From contig NZ_NADJ01000029.1 in assembly GCF_002196705.1 (NCBI RefSeq), forward strand, positions 22,912 to 86,911: 64,000 nt of DNA. The letters run 5' to 3'. The stretch comes from Desulfosporosinus sp. FKB. GTDB lineage: Bacteria; Bacillota; Desulfitobacteriia; Desulfitobacteriales; Desulfitobacteriaceae. Below, in pieces: positions 7,631-15,868 of the stretch; the first letter of the stretch is position 1; the number at the start of each line of letters is the position of its first letter. Below the pieces are notes generated by a model. It had not been told where the DNA came from, did no database searches, and worked only from the letters and a program-made list of their open reading frames with translations. The translations under genes and the position numbers were made by a program.

Positions 7631-9412
7631 TTGGATCAGGTCTCGGAATTTGTTAGGGATGTACAAAACGGCAATAAAGAAGCGTGGGAGTCTCTTTTGC
7701 GAAATGTTTATCCGTCAGCTCTAAGTCAAGCAAAGATGCTGCTTCGTGATCAGGATCTTGCGGAAGACGCTTTGCAAAATGCTCTGATTAAAGTTTTTAA
7801 ATTTCTCCCGACGTTAGAGACACCGGAAGCTTTCAAGGCATGGTTCCGCAGAGTTCTGATGAATGAGGTGTATTTAATTCTCAGAATCAGGCAGAAAGAA
7901 ACGGAAGGCTTAAATGCCGAGCTTCTAGTTGATCAATGCGCTGCCCCTGATGAACGCGTAACGTTGAAAGTTGAAATTTTTCGTGTTCTTCAGATGTTAC
8001 CTTTTGAACAACAACAAGTTTTCATCGAGGTAGATGTGTGGGGCAAATCTCTTAATGATACGGCAAAAGAATATGGATTGCCATTGGGAACGGTTAAATC
8101 CCGTCTATTTCGGGCAAGAGAACGTTTGCGCAGGGAGTTGCAGGATTGGTTAGGAGCAGAAACGGTCAAGAACCGCTGCAGGTTGGCTGATAATGATGAC
8201 GAGGGGAGTTGGATTGTGGTGAGTAAAGAACAAAATAATTGGCCCACAAGGGATCAATTTTACGACTATTTGGAAGGTACAATGCCCTCAGAAGAAAGGG
8301 CGGATTTTGAAAAACAATGGTCAAATAATTCTGAGTGGTCAATGGAGTTATCCAGGCATAAAAACTTTTTAACGTTGCTTCATTCCCTAACAGGACGACT
8401 TACTCTTTCATCCCAAGAGATTGCGGAGAAAGCTCGGAAACTAAATGATCAGATCCAAGATTATGAAATGGTGCAAGAACACACTTATTTTAAAGAAACA
8501 GGACCTAGCACGATTTCTAATCATGTTTGGTTTAAGCGACCTGGACAACTTCGAATCGAGTCTTCTAATCCAAAGGTTGATAAAACGATCACGACCGTTC
8601 GCGGGCAGGAAATGTTATGTTGGACAAAATCGAGTCAAAAAGCTAGAAGGTTAAAGTTTAATCAAGAGATAAGTAAGCAGATGGGCCCAAATTATCTTGA
8701 TGCTCTGAAGAAATTGGCCGCTGATAAAAACTGCAAAGTATTAGGAACGGATTATGTCGAAGGCCGTCCTGCCTTGCACATTCAATTTATGGAAAAAGCA
8801 GATAATATGAAGGACATGAATACTCATGTATGGCTGGATAAGGTTTCCTGGATGCTCTTAGTAACAGAACGTTATAATTCAGAAGGAAAGCTTATACTCA
8901 GAACCCTTGCCAGAGAATTGAAACTAAATCAGGGTATTCCCGACTCTTTTTTTGAATTAGAGATCCCTGAAGGGGTTAAGATTGAGGAAGAAGAGAGCGA
9001 AGAGATTCATCCATTCAGAGAGATTTCTCTTGAAGAAGCAAGCCGGCGTTTGTCATGCCCGATGTATTATTTTCAAACCAAAAATCTTAGCGTCAAACAC
9101 CAATGGGTTCATTTTTCTGATAAGCAAGAAGTGTTGGTGAGCCTTTACAAGAAGAAAGGAGAACCAATAGCCTATTTAACACTTACACAAGGAAAAACTC
9201 CTCAAACGAACAATCCTTCTCAAGAATCTGGTGAGGTTATGTATTTTATGTTTGAAGGAAGTGAAGTTAAAGGAGTATTTCGCGAGTTTGATTTTGGCTC
9301 GGTTATGAACATGATTACTTGGGTATATCAAGGACAGTATTTTTCTGTAGCATGTACTGGGAGTAAAGAAGAGTTAATGGATAATATCAAAGAACTTCAT
9401 TGTACTAATTGA
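7631..9412 (+). CDS. ECF sigma factor fused to a soluble, zinc-less anti-sigma-like protein
   Basis: The first ~180 residues hold sigma region 2 (about residues 10-85, with DQDLAEDALQNALIKVFKF) and region 4 (about 115-170, LNDTAKEYGLPLGTVKSRLF). The same frame then runs without stop into an anti-sigma-like part. YDYLEGTMPSEERADFEKQ resembles the helix of ZAS/zf-HC2 domains, but the expected HxxxCxxC zinc ligands are replaced (QWSNNSEW). It continues into a LolA/RseB- or DUF4367-like beta domain from about residue 270. No membrane segment is visible, unlike usual anti-sigmas. TTG 7631 is chosen because the ORF upstream (to 7484) has no sigma homology and a candidate promoter lies at 7566. The reading-frame fusion could be real or the result of an indel; see the internal start at 8201. 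Confidence 0.8.
   Translation: MDQVSEFVRDVQNGNKEAWESLLRNVYPSALSQAKMLLRDQDLAEDALQNALIKVFKFLPTLETPEAFKAWFRRVLMNEVYLILRIRQKETEGLNAELLVDQCAAPDERVTLKVEIFRVLQMLPFEQQQVFIEVDVWGKSLNDTAKEYGLPLGTVKSRLFRARERLRRELQDWLGAETVKNRCRLADNDDEGSWIVVSKEQNNWPTRDQFYDYLEGTMPSEERADFEKQWSNNSEWSMELSRHKNFLTLLHSLTGRLTLSSQEIAEKARKLNDQIQDYEMVQEHTYFKETGPSTISNHVWFKRPGQLRIESSNPKVDKTITTVRGQEMLCWTKSSQKARRLKFNQEISKQMGPNYLDALKKLAADKNCKVLGTDYVEGRPALHIQFMEKADNMKDMNTHVWLDKVSWMLLVTERYNSEGKLILRTLARELKLNQGIPDSFFELEIPEGVKIEEEESEEIHPFREISLEEASRRLSCPMYYFQTKNLSVKHQWVHFSDKQEVLVSLYKKKGEPIAYLTLTQGKTPQTNNPSQESGEVMYFMFEGSEVKGVFREFDFGSVMNMITWVYQGQYFSVACTGSKEELMDNIKELHCTN
8201..8221 (+). promoter_or_regulatory. Internal ribosome binding site and GTG start at the sigma/anti-sigma junction
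   Basis: GAGGGGAG (8201-8208) lies 7-10 bases before two in-frame GTG codons (8216 and 8219). Translation from here would give the anti-sigma-like part alone (about 398 residues). Just upstream, 8188-8199 reads TGA TAA TGA TGA in another frame. A one-base indel upstream would therefore give the usual two-gene arrangement. Confidence 0.65.
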
Positions 9413-9520
9413 GAACATTTTCTTGTGAAGAATTGCTTTCAAATCCCTGAATTGAGTTCAAAAGACAGCTAATTAGGGGAACGTTGCATAATAACATCTA
9501 TCTGTTTTTATAAATGAAAT

Positions 9521-9565
9521 CCTGCATAGGTGGAGGATTAAACCACTATTTATGCAGGATTTTAT
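9521..9565 (+). terminator. Terminator between convergent genes
   Basis: CCTGCATA (9521-9528) pairs with TATGCAGG (9551-9558), with an inner GTGG/CCAC pair, and is followed by ATTTTATTT. It sits between the sigma fusion gene and the minus-strand lipoprotein gene. Confidence 0.7.
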
Positions 9566-9684
9566 TTAGACTCTGTCACAACAGATAGTTGAAATCTAGC
9601 GTTTTTTTAGCAGAGCATTTTAATCGCGCTGCTAAGCTAATTTATGAAGCAAGGCCAAGACTGTTTAGTGTCAATGCGTTGACC

Positions 9685-10101
9685 TTACTTCCAAGAAATA
9701 TCAGTTGAACCAGAGGGCTTTATAGCTATTAACTTAGTAGTATTACTATCCTTTACAATCTCTTCGATCTGTAACTGATATGGTTTGAGCAGTTTATTCG
9801 GGTCAGGTTCAGAAGTAAATGAAGCAGAGTCTTTAAGGTAAGACTGAATAGCTTGTTGCAAATCTCCATTGGCTATTTTCTGATGGTCTATGGCAAGTCC
9901 GATTTTAAATAGTTTTTTTTCAGGGTCACTTGAGAAGCCAACATGTGTAATTTCAGGCTGCTTATAGAGCTGGTTAACGTTTTTTGCTAATCCATCAGCG
10001 ATAGAAGTAAACGATACGTTGGTTTTACTATTGCTACAACCAGAAAGTGCCACCAGACTGAGTAAGCTGAACAAGAGAATTGGCAGTAAATGTCTCTTCA
10101 T
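9685..10101 (-). CDS. Small secreted lipoprotein of unknown function
   Basis: The 138-residue protein begins with a type II signal peptide: a KRH n-region, a leucine-rich core and the lipobox LSGC, with Cys at about residue 22. The mature part is charged and has no motif I recognise (segments such as VGFSSDPEKKLFKIGLAIDH). It has its own RBS (GGGGGTAATT before the ATG, read on the minus strand). It would be anchored on the outside of the membrane. It has no operon partner, as the next gene upstream is a decayed transposase. Confidence 0.72.
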   Translation of the reverse strand: MKRHLLPILLFSLLSLVALSGCSNSKTNVSFTSIADGLAKNVNQLYKQPEITHVGFSSDPEKKLFKIGLAIDHQKIANGDLQQAIQSYLKDSASFTSEPDPNKLLKPYQLQIEEIVKDSNTTKLIAIKPSGSTDISWK

Positions 10102-10164
10102 TTAATTACCCCCTCACAAAATTAAAACAAATTCACATTATCTAACTAATGCGACTTAAGCCAA

Positions 10165-11026
10165 TCAGCTAAGCAAAGGAATGATTGGCCTACTTGATAA
10201 ACTTCGGCACTTAACAGACGCATTCGCGGTAATCGCAGCCCTTAAAATCGAGTCTATTTTGTGTTGTGTAGAGCCTTTTTTTACAGTGAGCCAACTATTC
10301 CACAATAGGTAGTTATTTAGATACTTCGATGTAACGCCGTTAAAAGCCCGAATAAAGCGCTTTAGGCTACTATGGAATGCGTTTATATGCTGTATGTTAT
10401 AGATACCCTTCTTTGATTTGCCTGATTTTAACTGCACGAGATTTAGATTCGAATCTAACGTATGAGTTCATTTTATCGGTGCAAAGCGTAGCCTCTTCGC
10501 TAATTTTACCGTCGTATAGAAGGTGCAAATCTTTAGTTTTAACTCTCCCTAATGTAGCGATCTTACTCACAGCATGACTAGATCGATCTATGGCGCAGGG
10601 TACACAAACTTGTTTTTTTGATAACCCCCTGGTATGTATCGATTTACCGCGCTTATGGGCTGCTCGTGGCAGCATAAAGGGGCCTTTTTTATGGTTCCCC
10701 CTTGTATGATATGTATGATATAGGGAAGAATGTTTCGTCAGCTTCAACGTAATAGAGTTGGTATTTGCAACGAATGTTCTTCCGCAATCTTTGCAGATAT
10801 ACCTCTGTTTACCATCTTTTCTGTGACCATTCCTAGATATATGATCGATACACCCACAGAGATGGCATATAAGGCCTCTCGAAAAACGGCTTTCAGTGAG
10901 TAGTTGCTCCAATTTGCTCGCTTTTGATGAATCATCTGTTAAAACTGTCATTAACCGGCTTTGCTCAGTCGGTGAAAGACCTTGTATTAAACTTAAAATT
11001 TCTTCAACAGTCACTATATGGCCCAT
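10165..11026 (-). pseudogene. Decayed IS1595 (ISXO2-like) transposase
   Basis: The N-terminal part (start at 11026, MGHIVTVEEIL) has a zinc ribbon with CHLCG and CKDCG, as in IS1595-family transposases. A DDE-like core with RGLSKKQVCVPCAIDRS and LCTDKMNSY follows. The frame then shifts near 10400-10437, and the last part (IQHINAFHSSLKRFIRAFNGV, then LNNYLLWNSWL) continues in another frame. The segment between the ribbon and the core is too short for the family, so there is also an internal deletion. Terminal inverted repeats could not be placed with confidence. The element is almost surely inactive. Confidence 0.85.
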
Positions 11027-11028
11027 CA

Positions 11029-11069
11029 CTTCCAGTTTATGTATTTTATTATACCACATAAACTGGAAG
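11029..11069 (-). repeat. 13-bp inverted repeat at the transposase start
   Basis: CTTCCAGTTTATG (11029-11041) and CATAAACTGGAAG (11057-11069) are perfect arms around a 15-base spacer. The hairpin ends 2 bases before the chosen transposase start, so it may hide the RBS and limit outside transcripts from expressing the transposase (inference). Confidence 0.6.
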
Positions 11070-11193
11070 CCTGGGAATTTCAACTAATGGTTGTGAGCGT
11101 TTATGCATTTTGCAACAGGTTTTTTTAGTTTTAAGAACATAAGATGTTAGCTAGTTTTTTTCTATACTTGGAATTTTGTTTGGCTGTTAAAAC

Positions 11194-11215
11194 TTGACAG
11201 TAAATCTAATTAGAT
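11194..11215 (+). promoter_or_regulatory. Promoter -35 with palindromic operator of the ArsR-type regulator
   Basis: TTGACA (11194-11199) is followed by the perfect 12-bp palindrome ATCTAATTAGAT (11204-11215). A palindrome just after a -35 in front of an ArsR-type gene suggests autorepression. The -10 is not clear. Confidence 0.45.
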
Positions 11216-11293
11216 AGTCATCGAACCTCTTTTGGTTCTTATAGATTCCTAAAACAGCGTTTTTAGAGATTGCAGAAAAGGAGTGGTTAACTA

Positions 11294-11902
11294 TTGCAGC
11301 TAAATCGAATTATTAATTTTCATAAGGCATTGTCTGATCCTACACGTATTCGTATTCTGGAGCTTTTGGCGAAGGAGCCTCAACATGGTCAGGCACTTGC
11401 AGAACGCCTCGGGATAACCCCTTCGACGATTACTCACCATATGGCAAGACTTCGCGATGCGGGTCTCATAAAAAGCAGACGAGAGAAAAACACTATTTTT
11501 TTTTCGTTGGAGGAGATGACATTACAACGGGATGCTCAGGCAACTTTAAATTTTATTCTAGAATCAGTAAACAATGGGCTCATGAAAACTGAATGGGAGG
11601 AAGGCATTTCAAATAGTCGTGAAAAAGAACGTGATCGCGTTCTCAGGAATTTCTTTACTCCTGATGGCAAACTGAAGCAAATTCCTGTGCAGTGTAAGAA
11701 AAGGCGATTTGTTTTAGAACGAATGTTAGACGGATTAACGGTAGGGCGAAAGTATTTGGAAAACGAGATTAACGAGCATATTAAAGCATTTCACCCGGAT
11801 TACGCAACCATTCGGCGTGAGTTCATTATCTGGGGCTACATGTACCGAGATAATGGGATCTATGAAATGAATCCTCCAGAATTATGGAAAAGAGAGGATT
11901 AA
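11294..11902 (+). CDS. ArsR-family regulator with C-terminal DUF2087 domain
   Basis: Residues 1-80 form a winged helix-turn-helix of ArsR type (KALSDPTRIRILELLAK, then LGITPSTITHHMARLRDAGLI). Residues ~108-195 match DUF2087 (LRNFFTPDGKLKQIPVQCKK, then RREFIIWGYMYRDNGIYEM), a domain often attached to ArsR regulators. No CxC metal site is visible, so the signal is unknown. TTG 11294 is used because AAGGAG at 11278-11283 is well placed. No partner gene is adjacent. Confidence 0.85.
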   Translation: MQLNRIINFHKALSDPTRIRILELLAKEPQHGQALAERLGITPSTITHHMARLRDAGLIKSRREKNTIFFSLEEMTLQRDAQATLNFILESVNNGLMKTEWEEGISNSREKERDRVLRNFFTPDGKLKQIPVQCKKRRFVLERMLDGLTVGRKYLENEINEHIKAFHPDYATIRREFIIWGYMYRDNGIYEMNPPELWKRED

Positions 11903-12190
11903 GATAGTGTGAGGAAAAGTAGGCTTAATCCGAGGCAATATATTATTTCGATGCTTGCTCAATGCAACGTTTGTTAGTTCATTGGGGATTGGTTTAATAG
12001 TTTGGTAGTGACCTTGGCGATGCGTATGATTCCATATCTCATCGCGGGTCCAATTGAGTGGGCTAAGTGACTATTACGACTGGGCTTAATGGCTTGCCAT
12101 GATTGGGATTTAGCATAGCGGGAATTTCTATTGCGGAATTTAGTGTTTTGATATTTAAGATAAATAATCAAAATTAAGGAGACTGTATTT

Positions 12191-12853
12191 ATGCAAGATA
12201 ATATTATGGTAATAGAACGCTGCTTAACCCAAAGAAGAGAACTACAGTTACAAAAACGTAATCAGGATTATGAGATAATAAGTAATGGAGTATTCTTAAT
12301 GTCAACGTATAATGGCGATTCTGAACGGAAATTGGTTACCCTGGCTTTAAGATTCTCATCCAATCCCCAAAAAGTCTTAGTCGCAGGTTTAGGTGTTGGT
12401 TATTCTCTTCAAGAAATGCTTGGCGAAACTCAAGTTAAGGAAATTGTAGTTCTTGAACTTGAGACTAAGATTATTGAATGGAATTATACTTACTTTTCTC
12501 CGCTAATGGGTAATTATTTAAAAGATCCTCGGATTCGGATTATACAAGAGGACTTACTGACCTGGCTGGATTCTACTGAAGACAAATTCGACATCATTTG
12601 CATAGATATTGATAACGGTCCTGAGTGGACGGTCATGGAATCTAATTGTCGTTTATACACGGAAAAAGGACTTTATGCACTTTCTAAGATTCTTAATCCA
12701 TATGGAGTAGTCTCATTTTGGAGTTCTTCAGCATCAGAGAATTTTCATAATCGCTTAAAGAACTATTTTAGTAATGTAAAGGAATATCAAGTTGAAAGTA
12801 AGCGTGGAGAACCAGACTACATTTATCTTGGGCTAAATTACGATAAACAATAA
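12191..12853 (+). CDS. Spermidine-synthase-like methyltransferase-fold protein
   Basis: This 220-residue protein has a Rossmann SAM-binding layout. VLVAGLGVGYSLQEML (about residue 60) is motif I, VVLELETKIIEWN is the acidic loop, and FDIICIDIDNGPEW (about 137) is the catalytic region resembling the spermidine synthase D-x-x-D segment. It is shorter than true SpeE proteins, and the aspartates of the polyamine pocket are not fully conserved, so a small-molecule methyltransferase is as likely as an aminopropyltransferase. AAGGAG sits 10 bases before the ATG. It appears monocistronic. Confidence 0.7.
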   Translation: MQDNIMVIERCLTQRRELQLQKRNQDYEIISNGVFLMSTYNGDSERKLVTLALRFSSNPQKVLVAGLGVGYSLQEMLGETQVKEIVVLELETKIIEWNYTYFSPLMGNYLKDPRIRIIQEDLLTWLDSTEDKFDIICIDIDNGPEWTVMESNCRLYTEKGLYALSKILNPYGVVSFWSSSASENFHNRLKNYFSNVKEYQVESKRGEPDYIYLGLNYDKQ

Positions 12854-12901
12854 CAAACTATGCGCACCTGATGCAGAATATAAGGGACGCGAATAAAGTT
12901 G

Positions 12902-12915
12902 GGTTAGCGCTAACC
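12902..12915 (+). repeat. Perfect 14-bp palindrome
   Basis: GGTTAGCGCTAACC reads the same on both strands. It lies in the 332-base gap between the methyltransferase and RAYT genes. It could be a regulator operator; no nearby gene clearly uses it. Confidence 0.5.
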
Positions 12916-13074
12916 GCTCTGATGATAGCAAAAATATTTCGTCTTGGTATCACGGTAATTCACTTTATAAGTACATCGTATTAGTTAAATATAAAGCGAT
13001 AAGTAGGGGTTGGATAGAATAGGAGCTCGAAAACCCCTTTTTGAGTTTGATATTCTGTTAAAACAGTGAATGTT

Positions 13075-13117
13075 GTGTGTTGCAAGGACCGTCCCCCTGA
13101 CACACCCCTGACACACT
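13075..13117 (+). repeat. REP-like palindrome upstream of the RAYT gene
   Basis: GTGTGT (13075-13080) can pair with ACACAC (13099-13104). The core aaggaccgtccccctgacac (13084-13103) is identical over 20 bases to the copy at 14281-14300. A second short CCCTGACACA copy follows directly. It lies about 80 bases before the RAYT gene. Confidence 0.75.
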
Positions 13118-13185
13118 GGCACATATTGACATCATGGTAGATAATGGATATGCTGAACGGAAAGGGGATGAAAGGGAGAATCTAA

Positions 13186-13986
13186 ATGACCAGATTACAA
13201 CGGAGATATAGTAATTCTGGATGTTATCATATTATGCTCAGAGGGAACGAACGCAAAAATATATTCTTAGATGATGAAGATCGTCTAAGATTTATTAATA
13301 GTGTTAATAAAAAGCAAACTGACAATAAGCTTATTTTATATGCTTATTGCCTTATGGACAATCATGTTCATTTAGCCCTAAAAGATACTAACAATGACAT
13401 TTCAATTTTAATGAAAGGAATTGCAACTAGTTATGCGATGCATTTCAACAAAAAGTATGGTCGTGTAGGGCATGTATTTCAAGGGCGCTATAGAAGTGAG
13501 GTAATTGAAAATGACAGTTACCTATTAGCAGTTATTCGCTATATTCACCAGAATCCGAAAAAGGCCTTTTTGGTACAACGAGCTGAACAGTATCAGTGGA
13601 GCAGTTACCAATGGTACTTAGAACCGAACAGAGAAGAGGCAACGATTGTGGATGTTCAATATATCCTAAAAATCTTTGCCGAAGATCAAAACGATGCGAT
13701 CAATGAGTTTATTAGATTCTCAAGCGGAAATAATAATGATACTAATCCCTATATGGACGACAATGAAGGTGATGGTACAATTCGAACTATTCAGGATGGT
13801 AAAGTTTATTTGCATAACTACCTGAACCAGAATTGGCCAGAAATGAGTTTAGACATGATTAAAACAGACAAAAATTTTAGAACTACAGTAATAAGAAATT
13901 TACGAACCAACACGAATCTATCGGTGGTTTGTATTGCCAAATTGCTCGGAATTAATAGGGGAATGGTTGAGAGAGTTAGGCCTTAA
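13186..13986 (+). CDS. rayT: REP-associated tyrosine transposase (RAYT, Y1/HUH family)
   Basis: The 266-residue protein has the family start (MTRLQRRYSNSGCYHIMLRGN), the HUH motif HVH near residues 60-62 in DNHVHLALK, and the putative nucleophilic tyrosine near residue 119 in VIRYIHQNPKKA. GHVFQGRYRS lies between. The C-terminal ~70 residues look like a helix-turn-helix (LSVVCIAKLLGINRGMVERV). RAYTs are domesticated relatives of IS200/IS605 transposases that act on REP palindromes. Here REP-like palindromes lie on both sides (13075 and 14273), in the same orientation. The catalytic residues are intact. ATG 13186 is preceded by AAAGGGAG. Confidence 0.9.
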   Translation: MTRLQRRYSNSGCYHIMLRGNERKNIFLDDEDRLRFINSVNKKQTDNKLILYAYCLMDNHVHLALKDTNNDISILMKGIATSYAMHFNKKYGRVGHVFQGRYRSEVIENDSYLLAVIRYIHQNPKKAFLVQRAEQYQWSSYQWYLEPNREEATIVDVQYILKIFAEDQNDAINEFIRFSSGNNNDTNPYMDDNEGDGTIRTIQDGKVYLHNYLNQNWPEMSLDMIKTDKNFRTTVIRNLRTNTNLSVVCIAKLLGINRGMVERVRP

Positions 13987-14029
13987 AGAGTTTGCCTGTT
14001 GAATAGAGTTCAAAAGTTAGTAGGATTAG

Positions 14030-14066
14030 GACGATCAGTTTGATAAATTAAGCGGATCGTCTTTTT
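14030..14066 (+). terminator. Terminator of the RAYT gene
   Basis: GACGATC (14030-14036) pairs with GATCGTC (14055-14061), followed by TTTTT (14062-14066). Confidence 0.75.
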
Positions 14067-14272
14067 ATTTACAAAATAAGATTGGTTCAGGTTCTTTGCT
14101 ATATTTGGATTTTTTATGATATTAAATTCGGTAAACAATATAGTTTAGTACTAGAGGTATATCTCTAGATTCACTCCCTTGGAAATATTAATCAATGGGG
14201 AAATCTAAAATTTATTGCAGGAAAAAATTTTTAACGGTAATAGCATGGTTCAAAGCGAGCCAGAAGAAAAAG

Positions 14273-14301
14273 CGTGTCAAAAGGACCGTCCCCCTGACAC
14301 G
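14273..14301 (+). repeat. REP-like palindrome downstream of the RAYT gene
   Basis: CGTGTCA (14273-14279) and TGACACG (14295-14301) form a perfect 7-bp stem around AAGGACCGTCCCCC. The core is identical to the copy at 13084-13103. It ends 27 bases before a sigma-54 promoter. Confidence 0.8.
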
Positions 14302-14327
14302 TTAGAAAAGATGTGAGGTGATAAAAG

Positions 14328-14344
14328 TTGGCATGATAATTGCA
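14328..14344 (+). promoter_or_regulatory. Sigma-54 (-24/-12) promoter for dpaL
   Basis: TTGGCATGATAATTGCA has GG at 14330-14331 and GC at 14342-14343, matching YTGGCACGRNNNTTGCW except T for the C after TGGCA. It lies 110 bases before the dpaL start. No clear TCTCA-N3-TGAGA or TTATCA-N3-TGATAA pair was found in the 220 bases upstream. Confidence 0.82.
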
Positions 14345-14454
14345 TTAAATATTCCTTGATTTAAATGAGAACAATTCATTTAGGGGGAGATAAAATCTAA
14401 GGGTTTCAACAAGAAATTGTTTTCGATAGTAATTTTGGAATAGGAGCGATTATC

Positions 14455-15678
14455 GTGAGTGACGAAATTAAATGGATTAAAAATAACATGTTAAAAACTT
14501 ATGGAAAAGGTTCTTCCACCAAGCTTTTCAGTAAAGATGAAATTGATAAAGCGAGACGATTTCATGAGACGTTTCCTGATTATCAGCCTACACCTCTGCG
14601 GGCGTTAAATAGATTGGCCTCAAATTATGGGGTGAAAGGCATTTATGTCAAGGATGAATCCTTTCGTTTTGGATTAAATGCCTTTAAGGCCTTAGGGGGT
14701 TCCTATGCTATCGGGAGATATCTTGCCCAGCGACTCCATAAAGATATTAGTGAGCTTCCTTATCAAGTTCTAACTTCCCCGGAAGTTAAAGAACAATTAG
14801 GTGATATAACCTTTGCAACAACGACGGATGGTAATCATGGCCGGGGTATAGCCTGGACTGCCCGCCAATTAGGACAAAAATCAGTTGTTTATATGCCGAA
14901 AGGATCGTCTCAGTTTCGTTTGGATAAAATCAAGGAAGAGGGCGCAGAAGCTTCGATTACGGACTTGAATTACGATGATGCCGTTCGCATGACGGCTGAG
15001 GAAGCAGAAAAAAATGGCTGGGTGGTTGTACAGGATACTTCCTGGGAAGGTTATGAAGAAATTCCCTCGTGGATTATGCAGGGCTATGGTACTATGTCGG
15101 CTGAAGCGTTGGAAGAACTCAATAATCTTGGCATAGAGAAACCGACCCATATCTTTGTGCAGGCCGGTGTGGGTGCCTTGGCAGGCTCAGTGCAAGGGTA
15201 TTTCGCCTCACTCTTTCAAGAGGATCGTCCTAAGACAGTGGTAGTCGAAGCTAATAAAGCGGATTGTTTATATAAGTCTGCTCTTGCCGGAGATGGCAGG
15301 CCACGGGTCGTCGGCGGAGATATGTCGACGATTATGGCCGGATTGGCTTGCGGCGAACCGAACCTTATTGGCTGGAATATTCTCAGAGACTACAGCCAGA
15401 TGTTTGTCTCTTCTCCGGATTGGGTTGCGGCCAGAGGAATGAGAGTTCTGGCCAATCCCTTGCTTGGAGATCCCAGGATTATATCCGGAGAATCTGGGGC
15501 AGTGACGGCGGGGCTCTTAGGCTCCTTTTTAAGGGATAAGGCCTTTAAAGCTGCCAGAGAGCAGTTGAATATCAATGATCAATCACAGATTCTCATCTTT
15601 AACACAGAAGGGAATACTGATCCTTATAAATATCTAAGCATTGTTTGGGATGGAGAATTGCCGTCAACGGGCCGCTAA
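14455..15678 (+). CDS. dpaL: 2,3-diaminopropionate ammonia-lyase (YgeX/DpaL)
   Basis: A 407-residue fold-type II PLP enzyme that converts 2,3-diaminopropionate to pyruvate and two ammonia. The PLP lysine is about residue 78 in LNAFKALGGSYA, preceded by YVKDESFRFG. TTDGNHGRGIAWTAR near 123 is the phosphate-binding region, and QAGVGALAGSV near 236 binds cofactor. Length fits the E. coli enzyme. GTG 14455 follows TAGGAGCG. A sigma-54 promoter precedes it and a terminator follows, so it is a single-gene unit, separated from ygeY-ygeW by the activator gene. In the locus it would be the last carbon-yielding step of purine breakdown. Confidence 0.93.
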   Translation: MSDEIKWIKNNMLKTYGKGSSTKLFSKDEIDKARRFHETFPDYQPTPLRALNRLASNYGVKGIYVKDESFRFGLNAFKALGGSYAIGRYLAQRLHKDISELPYQVLTSPEVKEQLGDITFATTTDGNHGRGIAWTARQLGQKSVVYMPKGSSQFRLDKIKEEGAEASITDLNYDDAVRMTAEEAEKNGWVVVQDTSWEGYEEIPSWIMQGYGTMSAEALEELNNLGIEKPTHIFVQAGVGALAGSVQGYFASLFQEDRPKTVVVEANKADCLYKSALAGDGRPRVVGGDMSTIMAGLACGEPNLIGWNILRDYSQMFVSSPDWVAARGMRVLANPLLGDPRIISGESGAVTAGLLGSFLRDKAFKAAREQLNINDQSQILIFNTEGNTDPYKYLSIVWDGELPSTGR

Positions 15679-15716
15679 AGCAGCAATTCTTAATCGAGCG
15701 GAAGTTTTGAATATAA

Positions 15717-15752
15717 GGAGCACTATTGAGATCAAGAGTGCTCCCTTCTTTA
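15717..15752 (+). terminator. Terminator of dpaL
   Basis: GGAGCACT (15717-15724) pairs with AGTGCTCC (15737-15744), followed by CTTCTTT. Confidence 0.75.
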
Positions 15753-15800
15753 TGGGTTCGCTGCCTTTTGTTTTTCAAATTTTGCCGCAAATGGACTTCG

Positions 15801-15817
15801 AGTCTCGAAATGAGACT
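15801..15817 (+). promoter_or_regulatory. Inverted repeat upstream of the sigma-54 activator gene
   Basis: AGTCTCGAAATGAGACT contains TCTCG-AAA-TGAGA, the same layout as the two sites in front of ygeY (17683 and 17765). It lies 52 bases before the activator start, so the activator may control its own gene. Confidence 0.65.
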
Positions 15818-15868
15818 AAGAGTTGTATATAATGTAATCAGGTAGTGAATTATTATTGAGGTGCTAAG

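Noticed and set aside
13117..13131. Possible sigma-54 promoter TGGCACATATTGACA before RAYT
   Set aside because: The -12 element is TTGAC instead of TTGC and its spacing is wrong.
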